From Bacillus massiliglaciei (GTDB lineage: Bacteria > Bacillota > Bacilli > Bacillales > DSM-1321), in the NCBI RefSeq assembly GCF_900098925.1, contig NZ_LT622352.1, forward strand, positions 223,762 through 287,761: a stretch of DNA of 64,000 bases, given 5' to 3'. The position numbers and the translations under genes were made by a program. Under the pieces are notes generated by a model that did not search any database, was not told the origin of the DNA, and saw only the letters and a program-made list of their open reading frames with translations. Within the stretch, counting starts at the first letter, position 1, and every line of letters begins with the position of its first letter. Below are positions 20,592 to 28,419 of this stretch, one piece after another.

Positions 20592-20759
20592 TGCGATTTC
20601 AGGTTGTGATTATGTAGAAAGCTACATAATTTTGTCTAAAAATGTTTTTTTCTGCGAGATAAAAGTGAAAAAAGCCCAAAACAGAAGAAGTTCAACAAAA
20701 ATATGGAACAAAATAAGGTGCGAATCCTTCTAGGTTTTTATGGGCACTACAGATTCGCA
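20592..20759 (-). promoter_or_regulatory. Leader of CRISPR array 1
   Basis: An AT-rich stretch of 168 bp between the cas2 stop and the first repeat. A promoter towards the array is visible on the minus strand: TAGACA (20638-20633), then TACATAAT (20616-20609) with 16-18-bp spacing, ending about 17 bp before the first repeat. A 45-bp element with inverted arms GTGCGAAT / ATTCGCAC lies at its far end and overlaps the cas2 stop. The same layout is found in the leader of array 2. Confidence 0.8.
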
Positions 20760-20761
20760 CT
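20717..20761 (-). repeat. Leader inverted-repeat element, copy 1
   Basis: The arms GTGCGAAT and ATTCGCAC(C) are 45 bp end to end, 125 bp from the first repeat. Inside, the minus strand keeps TG-AGT---CATA-A with copy 2 (32821-32865). The outer arm overlaps the cas2 stop codon. It may bind an integration or transcription factor, or form a hairpin that ends the cas mRNA; there is no T run. Confidence 0.7.
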
Positions 20762-21050
20762 AAAAAAGCAGCGGGCCCTCTAAATCTATAGATTCTTTTA
20801 CACCAATATGTTCTACCTTCGTTTTATAATTTTTCCCAAGCTGATAAAATCGTAGACTATCAGCTTGTTCATCAATAATATCAGCTAATTCAAATTTCAA
20901 ACTGGCGAATTGAGCTGCATCTACAATACATTCAAAAACAGAATTTTGTACTCTTTGGCCATAGTTTTGACATACCTTTGAAACCTTACGTAGTCTTCTT
21001 TGGCCGGCTCCAGTAACAGTACTGACGTCATAAGTAATTAATACCAGCAC
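20760..21050 (-). CDS. cas2: CRISPR-associated endonuclease Cas2 (type I-C)
   Basis: A 96-residue Cas2 with the ferredoxin-like core. It begins MLVLITYDVST, with the conserved Asp in TYDVS. Together with Cas1 it forms the integrase that inserts new spacers at the leader end. The GTG at 21050 is preferred because it gives the family's usual N-terminus and has AGGTG upstream; an in-frame GTG at 21059, next to the cas1 stop, would add three residues. The sequence also contains RVQNSVFECIVD and ends close to the leader inverted repeat. Confidence 0.93.
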   Translation of the reverse strand: MLVLITYDVSTVTGAGQRRLRKVSKVCQNYGQRVQNSVFECIVDAAQFASLKFELADIIDEQADSLRFYQLGKNYKTKVEHIGVKESIDLEGPLLF

Positions 21051-21059
21051 ATCATACAC

Positions 21060-22091
21060 CTACTTCCATAAAAAAGGTGGATAATCATCTAAGTCATCTC
21101 TTAAATAACGGGCTAATAATAAGGCTTGTACATGAGGAACCAGCCCCCACGTGATTTTCTCTCCTAAATATGGATGTGTCAGTTTCTCCTGTTTCTTGTC
21201 TTGCCAAGCAGACAGAAATTTTTTTCTGGCTTGATCAGTCATTATAACTGATCCATTTTCTTTCTTTAAGAAATCAGATTTATTGAGCACTTTTTTATTT
21301 ATCAATGAGAGCACAAATTTGTCTGCATAGACGCCTCTTAATTCTTCCATAACATCTAACGCTAAAGAGACTCTGCCTGGACGATCGCGATGCAGAAAGC
21401 CAACATACGCATCCAGACCAACACCTTCTAATGCCGCTGCCATATCATTAGCCAGTAAAGTATACGCGAAAGATAGCAGAGCATTTACATTATCTAAAGG
21501 AGGTCTTCTAGAGCGGATTGAAAAGTAAAAATCCTCTTTTTGCTGCAGAATCATCTGATTAAATAATCGATTATAGGCGATAGCAGCCTGTCCCTCCAAA
21601 CCTCTTAATACCTCTAAATCTTCACATTCTCTGATGTCTAAGAGGATTTTAGATAAATGTTTGGATGTTTTTTTAAATTCTTCAATATCTATTCTTAATG
21701 GGTAATCTCTAGTCATCCTTTCAATTATCCACTTACTGTTGAAAATTTTAGCTAAAATAAAGTTTCTTGCCATCTTTGCAGACGCCGTCTCATTATCTGA
21801 AATACGGTATTGCTTTTTTCTTAAAACAACATTTCCTCTGCTTTTTCCGATCACCCGCGCAAGGAACCTGCCATTCTTAGTTAAAAAGACAATGGATAAA
21901 TTTTTTTCAGCACAGTAACCCATCAATGCTGGGCTTGCTCCTGTATATCCAAATGTAATAATCGATTCCAGATTATGAAGCGGAAGTCTTCCGAGCCTCT
22001 CCTTCTCTTTTAGCAAGACAATATTATCGCCATCTAAAGATAAATACACATCGGGCTGTGTAATATATAGCGTATTCAAAAGTCTCTTCAT
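21060..22091 (-). CDS. cas1: CRISPR-associated endonuclease/integrase Cas1 (type I-C)
   Basis: A 343-residue Cas1. The N-terminal beta domain covers about residues 1-90. The helical catalytic domain carries the metal ligands: Glu in LEGQAAIAYNRLF (about 166), His in VGFLHRDRPGR (about 233) and the acidic residues in LALDVMEELRG. It overlaps cas4 by 4 bp (ATGA) and leads straight into cas2. Fresh acquisition is suggested by both arrays having the same spacer near the leader. Nothing looks damaged. Confidence 0.95.
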   Translation of the reverse strand: MKRLLNTLYITQPDVYLSLDGDNIVLLKEKERLGRLPLHNLESIITFGYTGASPALMGYCAEKNLSIVFLTKNGRFLARVIGKSRGNVVLRKKQYRISDNETASAKMARNFILAKIFNSKWIIERMTRDYPLRIDIEEFKKTSKHLSKILLDIRECEDLEVLRGLEGQAAIAYNRLFNQMILQQKEDFYFSIRSRRPPLDNVNALLSFAYTLLANDMAAALEGVGLDAYVGFLHRDRPGRVSLALDVMEELRGVYADKFVLSLINKKVLNKSDFLKKENGSVIMTDQARKKFLSAWQDKKQEKLTHPYLGEKITWGLVPHVQALLLARYLRDDLDDYPPFLWK

Positions 22092-22747
22092 TCATAGACC
22101 TTCCCTTCAATATAACTTTTCACTGACCGTTTATTCATTAAAAGCGGCAGGCAAATATTTTGAAGGGAACAATTTTTACAAAATGACCCCGTTTTAACCT
22201 TAGGTGTATATCTTCTCTTGTAGTATTCCTGCATTTCTTTTACTATGAATCTGACTTTATCTTTGTATTCTCTTGTCAATATGATTTCAACTCTATGTTT
22301 AATTTCATTGTAAAAAAGAAATCCCTTATCTATTTCGCAAAGAAGCATTTCTTCCAAGCAGATTGCCTGTGCAGTTAATTGAAGGATATCTGCGTCATTC
22401 ACCTTTGGTTTTCCACGTTTATATTCAACAGGATAAGCTACAAATTTCCCTTCTGCCCCCTGAATCTCAACGCCTTGCTCATCTTTGATAAATTCGACTA
22501 CGTCACAAACACCTGTGATACCAAGATCATTTGATTTGACAGGCATAGCCCGTACAATGAGTTTTTCTCCTCTTTTTTCCCTGATAAAAGGCTGGTCAGC
22601 ATTACGATGAAGGTACTGGCCTTCTATTGTTTTAACATTTTCTTCCCACTGTTGTTCAATGTGTATAAGCGCCCACTGCCGCTTGCAGAATTGAAAATGC
22701 TGAATTCCAGAAAGCATAAGATATTCAGCCTCTTCATTATATTCCAT
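22088..22747 (-). CDS. cas4: CRISPR-associated exonuclease Cas4 (type I-C)
   Basis: A 219-residue RecB-like nuclease. Cas4 trims prespacers and selects those with a correct PAM end before integration. The four iron-sulphur cysteines can be seen: one in FQFCKRQWALI near the N-terminus and three in SFCKNCSLQNICLP near the C-terminus. Nuclease motifs are GVCDVVEF (Asp) and AYPVEYKRGKPK (Glu-x-Lys). It overlaps cas7 by 11 bp and cas1 by 4 bp. Its presence fits the uniform TTC-type PAM expected for I-C. Confidence 0.95.
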   Translation of the reverse strand: MEYNEEAEYLMLSGIQHFQFCKRQWALIHIEQQWEENVKTIEGQYLHRNADQPFIREKRGEKLIVRAMPVKSNDLGITGVCDVVEFIKDEQGVEIQGAEGKFVAYPVEYKRGKPKVNDADILQLTAQAICLEEMLLCEIDKGFLFYNEIKHRVEIILTREYKDKVRFIVKEMQEYYKRRYTPKVKTGSFCKNCSLQNICLPLLMNKRSVKSYIEGKVYE

Positions 22748-23600
22748 CTAAAATCTCTGCCTTCAGTCCTTCTAGTTCTCCGACCTCAATAGCATAATGA
22801 TCCATATTCTTAGGCTCCTCTACTTTTGCTTTCACCTTCAATAAACGATGAACTTTAGCAGAAGAATATTGTCCTAACTGCGATGTATGCTCCCACCAAC
22901 ACACTTTATGTACTTCCATACTCCCTTCTGGCCGAGCAGCAGAAGCATCATTTTCAAATAATGTCATTAACGCAGACTTCATTTTCTCAGCATCTTCATG
23001 TGTAAAGCCCGTTTTTTCAGCCAATTGTGTATTAATACTCCCATAAAAAACGTAGACGCCAAAATCCACCCGATGCTTCATGCCCATCGTATCAGATCCC
23101 CTCTCCTTACCTGGCTCAGAGTTTACACTTTTGGTAATCTGCATGCTGGTAATATCAATTGGATCAATACTTGTCGCAGTGTGGATTGAAACAGGTCCCC
23201 TTACTCCCACAGATACACCTTTTCCGACTGATCCGCCTTTAAAAGCAAAAACTTGTCCAAAGCTTCGTACATCAATCCACTCCCGGCAAGCAATCTCTGT
23301 AAACTTTTCACTTGCTTTTTCTTTCAGCTTCAAGGATTTCACTAGTTCTTCATTCGCCTCTGCTCTTTCTCTTAAACTGTTGAACTCATCCACCTTTTTA
23401 TCATTTGATTGAACAAAAATTGATTCACCCATATCCTGAAGGCGATTTCTTATTTTTCTTTTAATGGCAACATCTGAAATTTCCCCATACCCATCATAAT
23501 TTTGCCGCGGGCGATTCCCATTCAGCGGATCTCCATTTGCATTCGCTTTTGTTACAGATAAAACAACGGCAAAATCAATCTTATGATCTAAATTTGTCAT
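22737..23600 (-). CDS. cas7: CRISPR Cascade backbone protein Cas7 (Csd2, type I-C)
   Basis: A 287-residue Csd2-type Cas7 that polymerises along the crRNA to form the Cascade backbone. Typical I-C signatures are NANGDPLNGNRPRQNYDGYGEISDVAIKRKIRNRLQ near the N-terminus, the glycine-rich DVRSFGQVFAFKGG at about residue 115, and the GVRGPVSIHTATSIDPI stretch, a likely RNA-contacting loop. It overlaps cas8c by 4 bp and cas4 by 11 bp, so subunits are translationally coupled. Confidence 0.95.
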   Translation of the reverse strand: MTNLDHKIDFAVVLSVTKANANGDPLNGNRPRQNYDGYGEISDVAIKRKIRNRLQDMGESIFVQSNDKKVDEFNSLRERAEANEELVKSLKLKEKASEKFTEIACREWIDVRSFGQVFAFKGGSVGKGVSVGVRGPVSIHTATSIDPIDITSMQITKSVNSEPGKERGSDTMGMKHRVDFGVYVFYGSINTQLAEKTGFTHEDAEKMKSALMTLFENDASAARPEGSMEVHKVCWWEHTSQLGQYSSAKVHRLLKVKAKVEEPKNMDHYAIEVGELEGLKAEILDGI

Positions 23601-25480
23601 TTTTCCATTTCCTCCTTATTGGATGTCTCCGTTTCTTTTTTTTGGTAAAAATCAAATCGTTGGCTATAAAATCCCAATAGATATTTACCTGTAAGCGGCT
23701 TATTATTAAAATCTTCCGCTTTAAACATTGAACCAACTTCATCAATCAACCTGTTATAATACCCAACCTTCTCTCCTAAGCGAGCCTGGTATGGCTGCAA
23801 TGCACTTTGGATCGTTCTCCATGTTCTTTCGGGATGCTGCGAGAAAGTATTCATGTACCTTCTGGCGTTCGTCGCTCTTTTATCACTTGAATCCAGTGCA
23901 TTTCTTTCCAGTACATCCGCAATTGCCAGTAAGCGGCCAAATAAATAGCTTCGATCATCAATTTCCTTATTAAGGCTCACTGTGTATTCCTCCTTTTTAT
24001 TACACAAAGCGCAGGCAATACTTAAAGTTTTTTCCCATTCCCAGTTCTCCATTGCAACAGGATTAGATGCGCGCTGAATGGCATTCCTAACAAGATCATT
24101 TGGTAATGGACGCCGGTCAATCACACAAGGAAGAAGCCGTTCCATCGTTCCTTTTATCACCTTATCACTAGCCTTTGGACCATATGCAGCAAATGCGATA
24201 TCCTTTAAGGAAGGGGCACCATAAAACTCCACAAATTGATTTTCAGTGTTTTTGCGATATCGATGCAGCCAAACACAAGAAGCATGCCAATCTTTAAGCC
24301 TATTTAAATATAGTTCTTTTTGAATGTTTCGATAATAAAGCACAGATAATCTTCCAGTTGTGGCTGAATCAAGCAGCATGATATTGATTTTTGCTGTTGT
24401 ATCTAAACTATTTTTGAACCCATCAATCGCTTTAGCTACCTCATGAGCATAAAGTTCGTGCGTATCAGATTTCATTTCTCCTGCCATGTTGAATAAGTCA
24501 AAACTGTCCTCATTGTAATCTAAAACCTCTTCATTACCCCAAACTAAAAAGACCCTTTGATCAATGATCTTCCCCTGCTTATTTATCAGCCATTTGAGCG
24601 CATTATGTGCTTTTTGGGAAACATCATAGCTGATATTCGCCGCTTCTGTCGGCTTATTAAATCTTCCGCGAAAAGTAAAACCGCTCGAGTCATTAGCAGA
24701 AATTAATTTTGCTTTATCTCCTGCATGCCTAATTTTATTTGCATGTTTATCTGTACTGGGCATCATCTCACCCGTTACATAGCATAGATCTTCATCCTTT
24801 AATAACTCTTTATAATATTGGACAAAGGATTCATACATGTTTGGATCTTTCCATACCTTGGTTAAAACCTTCTCTGACGACCGGACATCAAATCGGATGA
24901 ATGCACTCTCTTGCTCTCCCGAAATGACAGTGAAAATGGGTGGCTTTTCTCCAATCAGTTTTTCATATTCTTTATTCCATGCACCGATTAAATTTCCATC
25001 AGAATCTAAATATAAGATAGGATTGGAGACATTTGTCAAATCTTTAATAAGTCTTCGCTTGCTCAGGTACTGGTAAATGCTTTTCACTTTATCTGTTGCA
25101 TATGGTGATTCTGCCCAATCCCTTAATTGACTGATATAATAGGAAAACGGTTCCTCTTTTTTTATTTTCCCACCGTATGCTGCGAAATCTCCTGCGACAT
25201 AGCTTAATTTATCATGAAGCGGATAAGGTGCTATTTTTGATCCAGCTCTGCTTGCCGATTCTTCTGTGCTGGGAATCAATGTAATCCTATCACTTTTATC
25301 CAAAACCGAGGCAGAGTGAAATTCACCTTCTTCCGTAACCACCACTTCAATATGAGCAGTCTGTGTCGTATGGGAAACGGGAAGCAAGGTATATTCCTGA
25401 CCATTGTATTTCTTCTCAATAACTCCGACCCTGTCTAAATTAGATTGGTAGGTTTCATATAAGTTTAACAGCCAGCTCAT
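23597..25480 (-). CDS. cas8c: CRISPR Cascade large subunit Cas8c (Csd1)
   Basis: A 627-residue Csd1/Cas8c protein, the large Cascade subunit that recognises the PAM. N-terminal MSWLLNLYETYQSNL and the GRFNKPTEAANISYDVSQKAHNALKWLI block are family-typical. A CxxC in ACALCNKKEEY lies in the C-terminal third. In I-C systems an internal start in cas8c also yields a small subunit (Cas11c) from the C-terminal part; a candidate would lie in the last 120 codons, but I could not fix one. Its ATG follows the cas5c stop codon with no gap. Confidence 0.95.
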   Translation of the reverse strand: MSWLLNLYETYQSNLDRVGVIEKKYNGQEYTLLPVSHTTQTAHIEVVVTEEGEFHSASVLDKSDRITLIPSTEESASRAGSKIAPYPLHDKLSYVAGDFAAYGGKIKKEEPFSYYISQLRDWAESPYATDKVKSIYQYLSKRRLIKDLTNVSNPILYLDSDGNLIGAWNKEYEKLIGEKPPIFTVISGEQESAFIRFDVRSSEKVLTKVWKDPNMYESFVQYYKELLKDEDLCYVTGEMMPSTDKHANKIRHAGDKAKLISANDSSGFTFRGRFNKPTEAANISYDVSQKAHNALKWLINKQGKIIDQRVFLVWGNEEVLDYNEDSFDLFNMAGEMKSDTHELYAHEVAKAIDGFKNSLDTTAKINIMLLDSATTGRLSVLYYRNIQKELYLNRLKDWHASCVWLHRYRKNTENQFVEFYGAPSLKDIAFAAYGPKASDKVIKGTMERLLPCVIDRRPLPNDLVRNAIQRASNPVAMENWEWEKTLSIACALCNKKEEYTVSLNKEIDDRSYLFGRLLAIADVLERNALDSSDKRATNARRYMNTFSQHPERTWRTIQSALQPYQARLGEKVGYYNRLIDEVGSMFKAEDFNNKPLTGKYLLGFYSQRFDFYQKKETETSNKEEMEK

Positions 25481-26197
25481 TTATTCTTCACTTCCTCCTA
25501 TCTTTGCAAATAATTCTTCCACCGCCTCAATATTAGCAGAATTAAAAGGTTTCGCCTCCATTTTGGAAACCTTCCGAACAGCTCTGCACTGTTCAGGTCT
25601 AATGAATTGAATTACGCCATCATTCATAACTGGATTCCAGAGACGGATTTCCATCTCATTTCTCCCCGTTTCATCCGGATAGTTAATGCCATGCACCATG
25701 GTTCCAAGGTGAATGTCGCCGTACCCATCATAAAAACCTTCCCCTTCGCCAAATTGGCAAGGCTCCACGTATGCTTGGCACTCTCTGGTTCCAAGAAAAA
25801 TATCCCTTCTTCCTCCTGCCTTAAGGGAACGCTTCAAGATATTGTGATGCTTATTTTCATTACGATCAAAAGCTAAATCAGGACGATATTGATTGAATTC
25901 AAAATGAGCCCTTACCTGATAATGTACATCCTTCAAATATGTATAATAGGCCAGCGTATTGCCTCCCCCATATTCAATCGGACGTATTCCTTTAGACTCC
26001 ATTTTTATCGCTTTCATGATACGGACCGCATCAACAACCATAATCAATGTTGGTTTCCAATATATACTTTCTGTAATTCCTTTTAACGCTTGGTAGGTTG
26101 GTACTTGGTACGTCATTTTCTCCCCGCCGAGCTTCATAAGCGGATCTGTAAAAAGAGCATAGTCGCCAAATACCTCAAATTCGATTGAATTTCTCAT
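25481..26197 (-). CDS. cas5c: CRISPR Cascade endoribonuclease Cas5c (Cas5d)
   Basis: A 238-residue Cas5 of type I-C, which replaces Cas6 and cuts the repeat hairpin to leave an 11-nt 5' tag. Counting from the ATG at 26197, Tyr46, Lys116 and His117 fall exactly where the catalytic residues Y46, K116 and H117 of B. halodurans Cas5d are. That fixes the start; an in-frame GTG three codons upstream is not needed. The ribosome binding site is GAGGTGAT. It is now the first gene of the Cascade operon, because IS1182 separates it from cas3. A 290-bp control region lies upstream. Confidence 0.96.
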   Translation of the reverse strand: MRNSIEFEVFGDYALFTDPLMKLGGEKMTYQVPTYQALKGITESIYWKPTLIMVVDAVRIMKAIKMESKGIRPIEYGGGNTLAYYTYLKDVHYQVRAHFEFNQYRPDLAFDRNENKHHNILKRSLKAGGRRDIFLGTRECQAYVEPCQFGEGEGFYDGYGDIHLGTMVHGINYPDETGRNEMEIRLWNPVMNDGVIQFIRPEQCRAVRKVSKMEAKPFNSANIEAVEELFAKIGGSEE

Positions 26198-26255
26198 GGT
26201 TATCACCTCGCAATCTGTAAACTAGTAAGCCCCCTTGTCTTTCCTGATTTCTAAA

Positions 26256-26291
26256 GGACTTGGAATAAGGAAGAATGTTTATTCCAAATCC
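26256..26291 (-). promoter_or_regulatory. Hairpin in the cas5c 5' untranslated region
   Basis: Arms GGACTTGGAATAA and TTATTCCAAATCC pair at 12 of 13 positions around a 10-nt loop. It lies between the predicted cas5c promoter and the gene and is not followed by a T run, so it is not an obvious terminator. It may be an mRNA-stability or protein-binding element. Confidence 0.5.
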
Positions 26292-26370
26292 TTCAGAAAA
26301 ATTAGTTCAATATATTCAGTTGAAAGTTGTCTTTAATATAAATATATTGGAAAATTTAACTAGTACACTT

Positions 26371-26399
26371 AAATTATCACATTGTTCATAATATAACAA
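26371..26399 (-). promoter_or_regulatory. Predicted promoter of the cas5c-cas2 operon
   Basis: On the minus strand TTGTTA (26399-26394) and TAATTT (26376-26371) are separated by 17 bp. Transcription would start near 26364, giving a leader of about 165 nt to cas5c. The -35 abuts the protospacer-like site 26400-26421, so a Cascade R-loop of normal length there would cover it. Confidence 0.5.
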
Positions 26400-26424
26400 C
26401 TATTTTAGTGTTTTATTATATGAA
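26400..26424 (-). promoter_or_regulatory. PAM-flanked target site of the CRISPR-like RNA
   Basis: On the minus strand TTC (26424-26422) is followed by ATATAATAAAACACT and AAAATAG (26421-26400). The pseudo-spacer at 26484 reads ATATAGTACAACACT followed, after removal of the IS, by AAAATAG. Of 22 positions 20 agree. The mismatches are at spacer positions 6 and 9; position 6 is flipped out in type I R-loops and does not count. TTC is the known I-C PAM. The site abuts the predicted cas5c -35. Confidence 0.7.
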
Positions 26425-28283
26425 AGAGAATCGTTTCTGTATGGTATAATTAAATTGTCGTTAGAATTAACGCGGATTGAAATATATAGTACAACACTAA
26501 AGGGGCTGTCTGATAAGTCCCTAAAATAAAGCACGTGGAGAAAAACCAGCCGTTTTTCTCCACGTGCTTTTGTATGTTTTCGATTTTTCTCTGAAAGTAG
26601 CTGGCGGATGCCTGCTACTTTCAGTATATTGTGGGCTAATGCCACAATCCCAAACTCGACATGTACCTTGTCGAGACCCCGCAAAGAAAATCTGCGGAAC
26701 GACCGATTGCCCTTGATGTGACCGAACACACTTTCTACTTCGACTTTCCGCCGAGCGTAGATGGTGGCTTTCTCTTCACATTCAAGGGCTGTTTTTGCCT
26801 TCGCTTTCATTTCCTCGAAGACGGTATTCCAGTGTACTTGACGATTTCCCTTCGCTTTCGTGCATTTCTCTTTCAATGGGCAATCTGTACAATCTTCACA
26901 TTCGTATATTTTGAAGCTTTGCTCATAACCAGACTGATTCTTTTTGTTTTGGTATTTTTTAAGCGTAACTTTCCTTCCATTCGGGCAAATAAAACAATCA
27001 TCTTGCTCACAGTAGGTCCAGTTTTTCGCGTTTTTGATGTCCTTTTTGTATTTGCGTGTCTGTTCTTGTACATAGGATCCATAAGGAATGAGAAAATCAA
27101 ATCGAGGCTCTTTCTCATCACCCACCGCATATACGTAGTTTTCTTCACTGCCATATCCTGCATCCGCGATGACTGTTTGGGGCATCGGTAAAGAAGTAGA
27201 CGCCAGTTTCTCCAAATGCGGGATAAAACAACGCGTGTCTGTAGGCCGTTGATGAATGGTATAAAACAAGATAAATTGGTTCTCCGTCCCCATTTGCACG
27301 TTATACCCCGGCTTAAGCTGACCGTTTTTCATATGATCTTCCTTCATGCGCATAAAGGTTGCGTCTTTGTCCGTTTTGGAATAGCTGTTACGGTCGCCAA
27401 AGATTTCGTTCTGTTCCTTGTATTTCGCTAGTCGCGGTAAGAAATTTTCCCGAATCAGCTTTAAAGGTTTCTTCCATTTACTGCGTTCTTGTCGCTTCTC
27501 CTTACGAATCTTTGCATCTGTTTCCTTTTCAATTTCCTCTGTTAGCGTTCCTGCTTTTTCTTCTATTTCCTTAGCGACTGTCTCTAGATGATGTTCGGTG
27601 ATCTCTGCATTTTGTTCGGTTTCCTTTTCTCCCGTTCCAGCTTCTAATTGGGTTAATTCGTGGATTTGTTGCAGGGTTTCCTGTATTTTCTCTTTTAGCT
27701 TGGCTTCAAATTTCGCCGTTGCTTTTTTCCACACGAAAGAATACTTATTGGCATTGGCTTCGATCTTGGTGCCATCCAAAAAGTAGTTTTCCATCGTGAT
27801 GTATTTTTCTTCAATCAATTTCAGAATCATGGCTTCAAATAACTCATCCATCAAGACTTTCATCCGTTCCCCACGAAACTCGTTGATCGTACGGAAATCT
27901 GGTTGTTGCATCGCAGCTAACCACATGGCTGGGATGTTTTCTTTTATTAGCTTTTCGATTCCTCGGCAGGAATAAACCTTTTGGGAATAACCAAATAGAA
28001 TGATTTTAAGCATCATTTTGGGATGGAAGGGACTTCGGCCACCCCCTTTATAATGAGAAAACAATTGCTCATCCGGTACGGCTTCCACCATTTCGTCTAC
28101 CACACGTGCGACGTGATGTTCCGGTATAAGGGCTTCAACATCCAAGATCATTTGAATTTGGCGATTGTCGTAGGGTTTAAAAGTAGGGGCTAATGATCTT
28201 TTAGGGGCCATTTTCTCCTCTGTCTCTGGAAGAAGTGTCATTTGAGTGGTATAATTTTCGGTAGTAATCATTTGATTGCTCAT
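26400..28283 (-). CDS. IS1182-family transposase with no stop codon inside the element
   Basis: From the ATG at 28283 (site GAAAGGACG) the protein has 627 residues. It has the N-terminal DUF772 domain (HHVARVVDEMVEAV; GRSPFHPKMMLKIILFGYSQKVYSCRGIEKL), a DDE region with DGTKIEANANKYSF and IADAGYGSEENY, a Cys-rich segment (CPNGRKV, CEDCTDCPLKEKC) and a C-terminal VESVFGHIKGNRSFRRFSLRG. The frame continues through the terminal repeat (coding DLSDSP) into host DNA and stops only at 26400-26402, 30 codons later. The intrinsic protein therefore depends on the insertion site for its stop. Length otherwise fits the family. Confidence 0.85.
   Translation of the reverse strand: MSNQMITTENYTTQMTLLPETEEKMAPKRSLAPTFKPYDNRQIQMILDVEALIPEHHVARVVDEMVEAVPDEQLFSHYKGGGRSPFHPKMMLKIILFGYSQKVYSCRGIEKLIKENIPAMWLAAMQQPDFRTINEFRGERMKVLMDELFEAMILKLIEEKYITMENYFLDGTKIEANANKYSFVWKKATAKFEAKLKEKIQETLQQIHELTQLEAGTGEKETEQNAEITEHHLETVAKEIEEKAGTLTEEIEKETDAKIRKEKRQERSKWKKPLKLIRENFLPRLAKYKEQNEIFGDRNSYSKTDKDATFMRMKEDHMKNGQLKPGYNVQMGTENQFILFYTIHQRPTDTRCFIPHLEKLASTSLPMPQTVIADAGYGSEENYVYAVGDEKEPRFDFLIPYGSYVQEQTRKYKKDIKNAKNWTYCEQDDCFICPNGRKVTLKKYQNKKNQSGYEQSFKIYECEDCTDCPLKEKCTKAKGNRQVHWNTVFEEMKAKAKTALECEEKATIYARRKVEVESVFGHIKGNRSFRRFSLRGLDKVHVEFGIVALAHNILKVAGIRQLLSEKNRKHTKARGEKRLVFLHVLYFRDLSDSPFSVVLYISIRVNSNDNLIIPYRNDSLSYNKTLK
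26440..26450 (+). promoter_or_regulatory. Extended -10 promoter of the CRISPR-like RNA
   Basis: TATGG followed by TATAAT is a perfect Bacillus extended -10 (TRTGnTATAAT). The predicted +1, seven bases after the hexamer, is 26457, exactly the first base of the degenerate repeat. No good -35 is seen, which extended -10 promoters do not need. Confidence 0.75.
26457..26498 (+). ncRNA. CreR-like CRISPR-derived regulatory RNA (degenerate repeat plus pseudo-spacer), split by IS1182
   Basis: The degenerate repeat spans 26457-26483 (27 nt against 32 in the arrays). It keeps the initial GTCG, a hairpin re-paired as CGTTA / TAACG with loop GAAT, and the tag CGGATTGAAAT, 10 of 11 identical to the array 1 tag. 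The pseudo-spacer starts at 26484 and keeps 15 nt before IS1182; its former continuation begins at 28420, antisense to the last codons of cas3. It matches a TTC-flanked site next to the cas5c promoter (26400-26421). This is the design of CreR/CreA-type RNAs, which guide Cascade to the cas promoter for autorepression. Today the transcript would run into the IS and probably stop at the hairpin 26528-26570. The role is inferred; the sequence matches are direct. Confidence 0.7.
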
Positions 28284-28419
28284 AAAAATCGTCCTTTCTC
28301 GAATGTTGGTGTGGATAACTTTCATTTTACAGGAAGAGACGATTTTTTTGTGCTTTTTTATAGAAATTAAAAAGGGGCGCCGGCAAGTCAGATAAACCGA
28401 CTTTCTGGACAGCCCCTTT
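26499..28419 (-). mobile_element. IS1182-family insertion between cas3 and cas5c
   Basis: A 1921-bp element with imperfect terminal repeats: AAAGGGGCTGTC at 26499 and its complement GACAGCCCCTTT ending at 28419, 17 of 21 matching when extended. I see no target duplication: joining 26498 to 28420 restores ACACTAAAATAG, the same string as in the target site 26400-26412, so the flanks look like a clean original sequence. It interrupts the pseudo-spacer of the CRISPR-like RNA and replaces the original cas3 stop (TAG) with TAA made from IS bases. Confidence 0.88.
26528..26570. terminator. 18-bp perfect hairpin near the IS1182 end
   Basis: Arms AAAGCACGTGGAGAAAAA (26528-26545) and TTTTTCTCCACGTGCTTT (26553-26570) are perfectly complementary with a 7-nt loop. 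Both strands have T-rich tails. It lies inside the 3' end of the transposase frame and would end transposase mRNA, and also a plus-strand transcript from the promoter at 26440. Confidence 0.7.

Noticed and set aside
26256..26291. Hairpin as an intrinsic terminator before cas5c
   Set aside because: No T run follows on either strand; recorded as a 5' untranslated-region hairpin instead.
26499..28419. Target-site duplication of IS1182
   Set aside because: No direct repeat is visible at the flanks; the clean join matches the duplicate of the region at 26400-26421.
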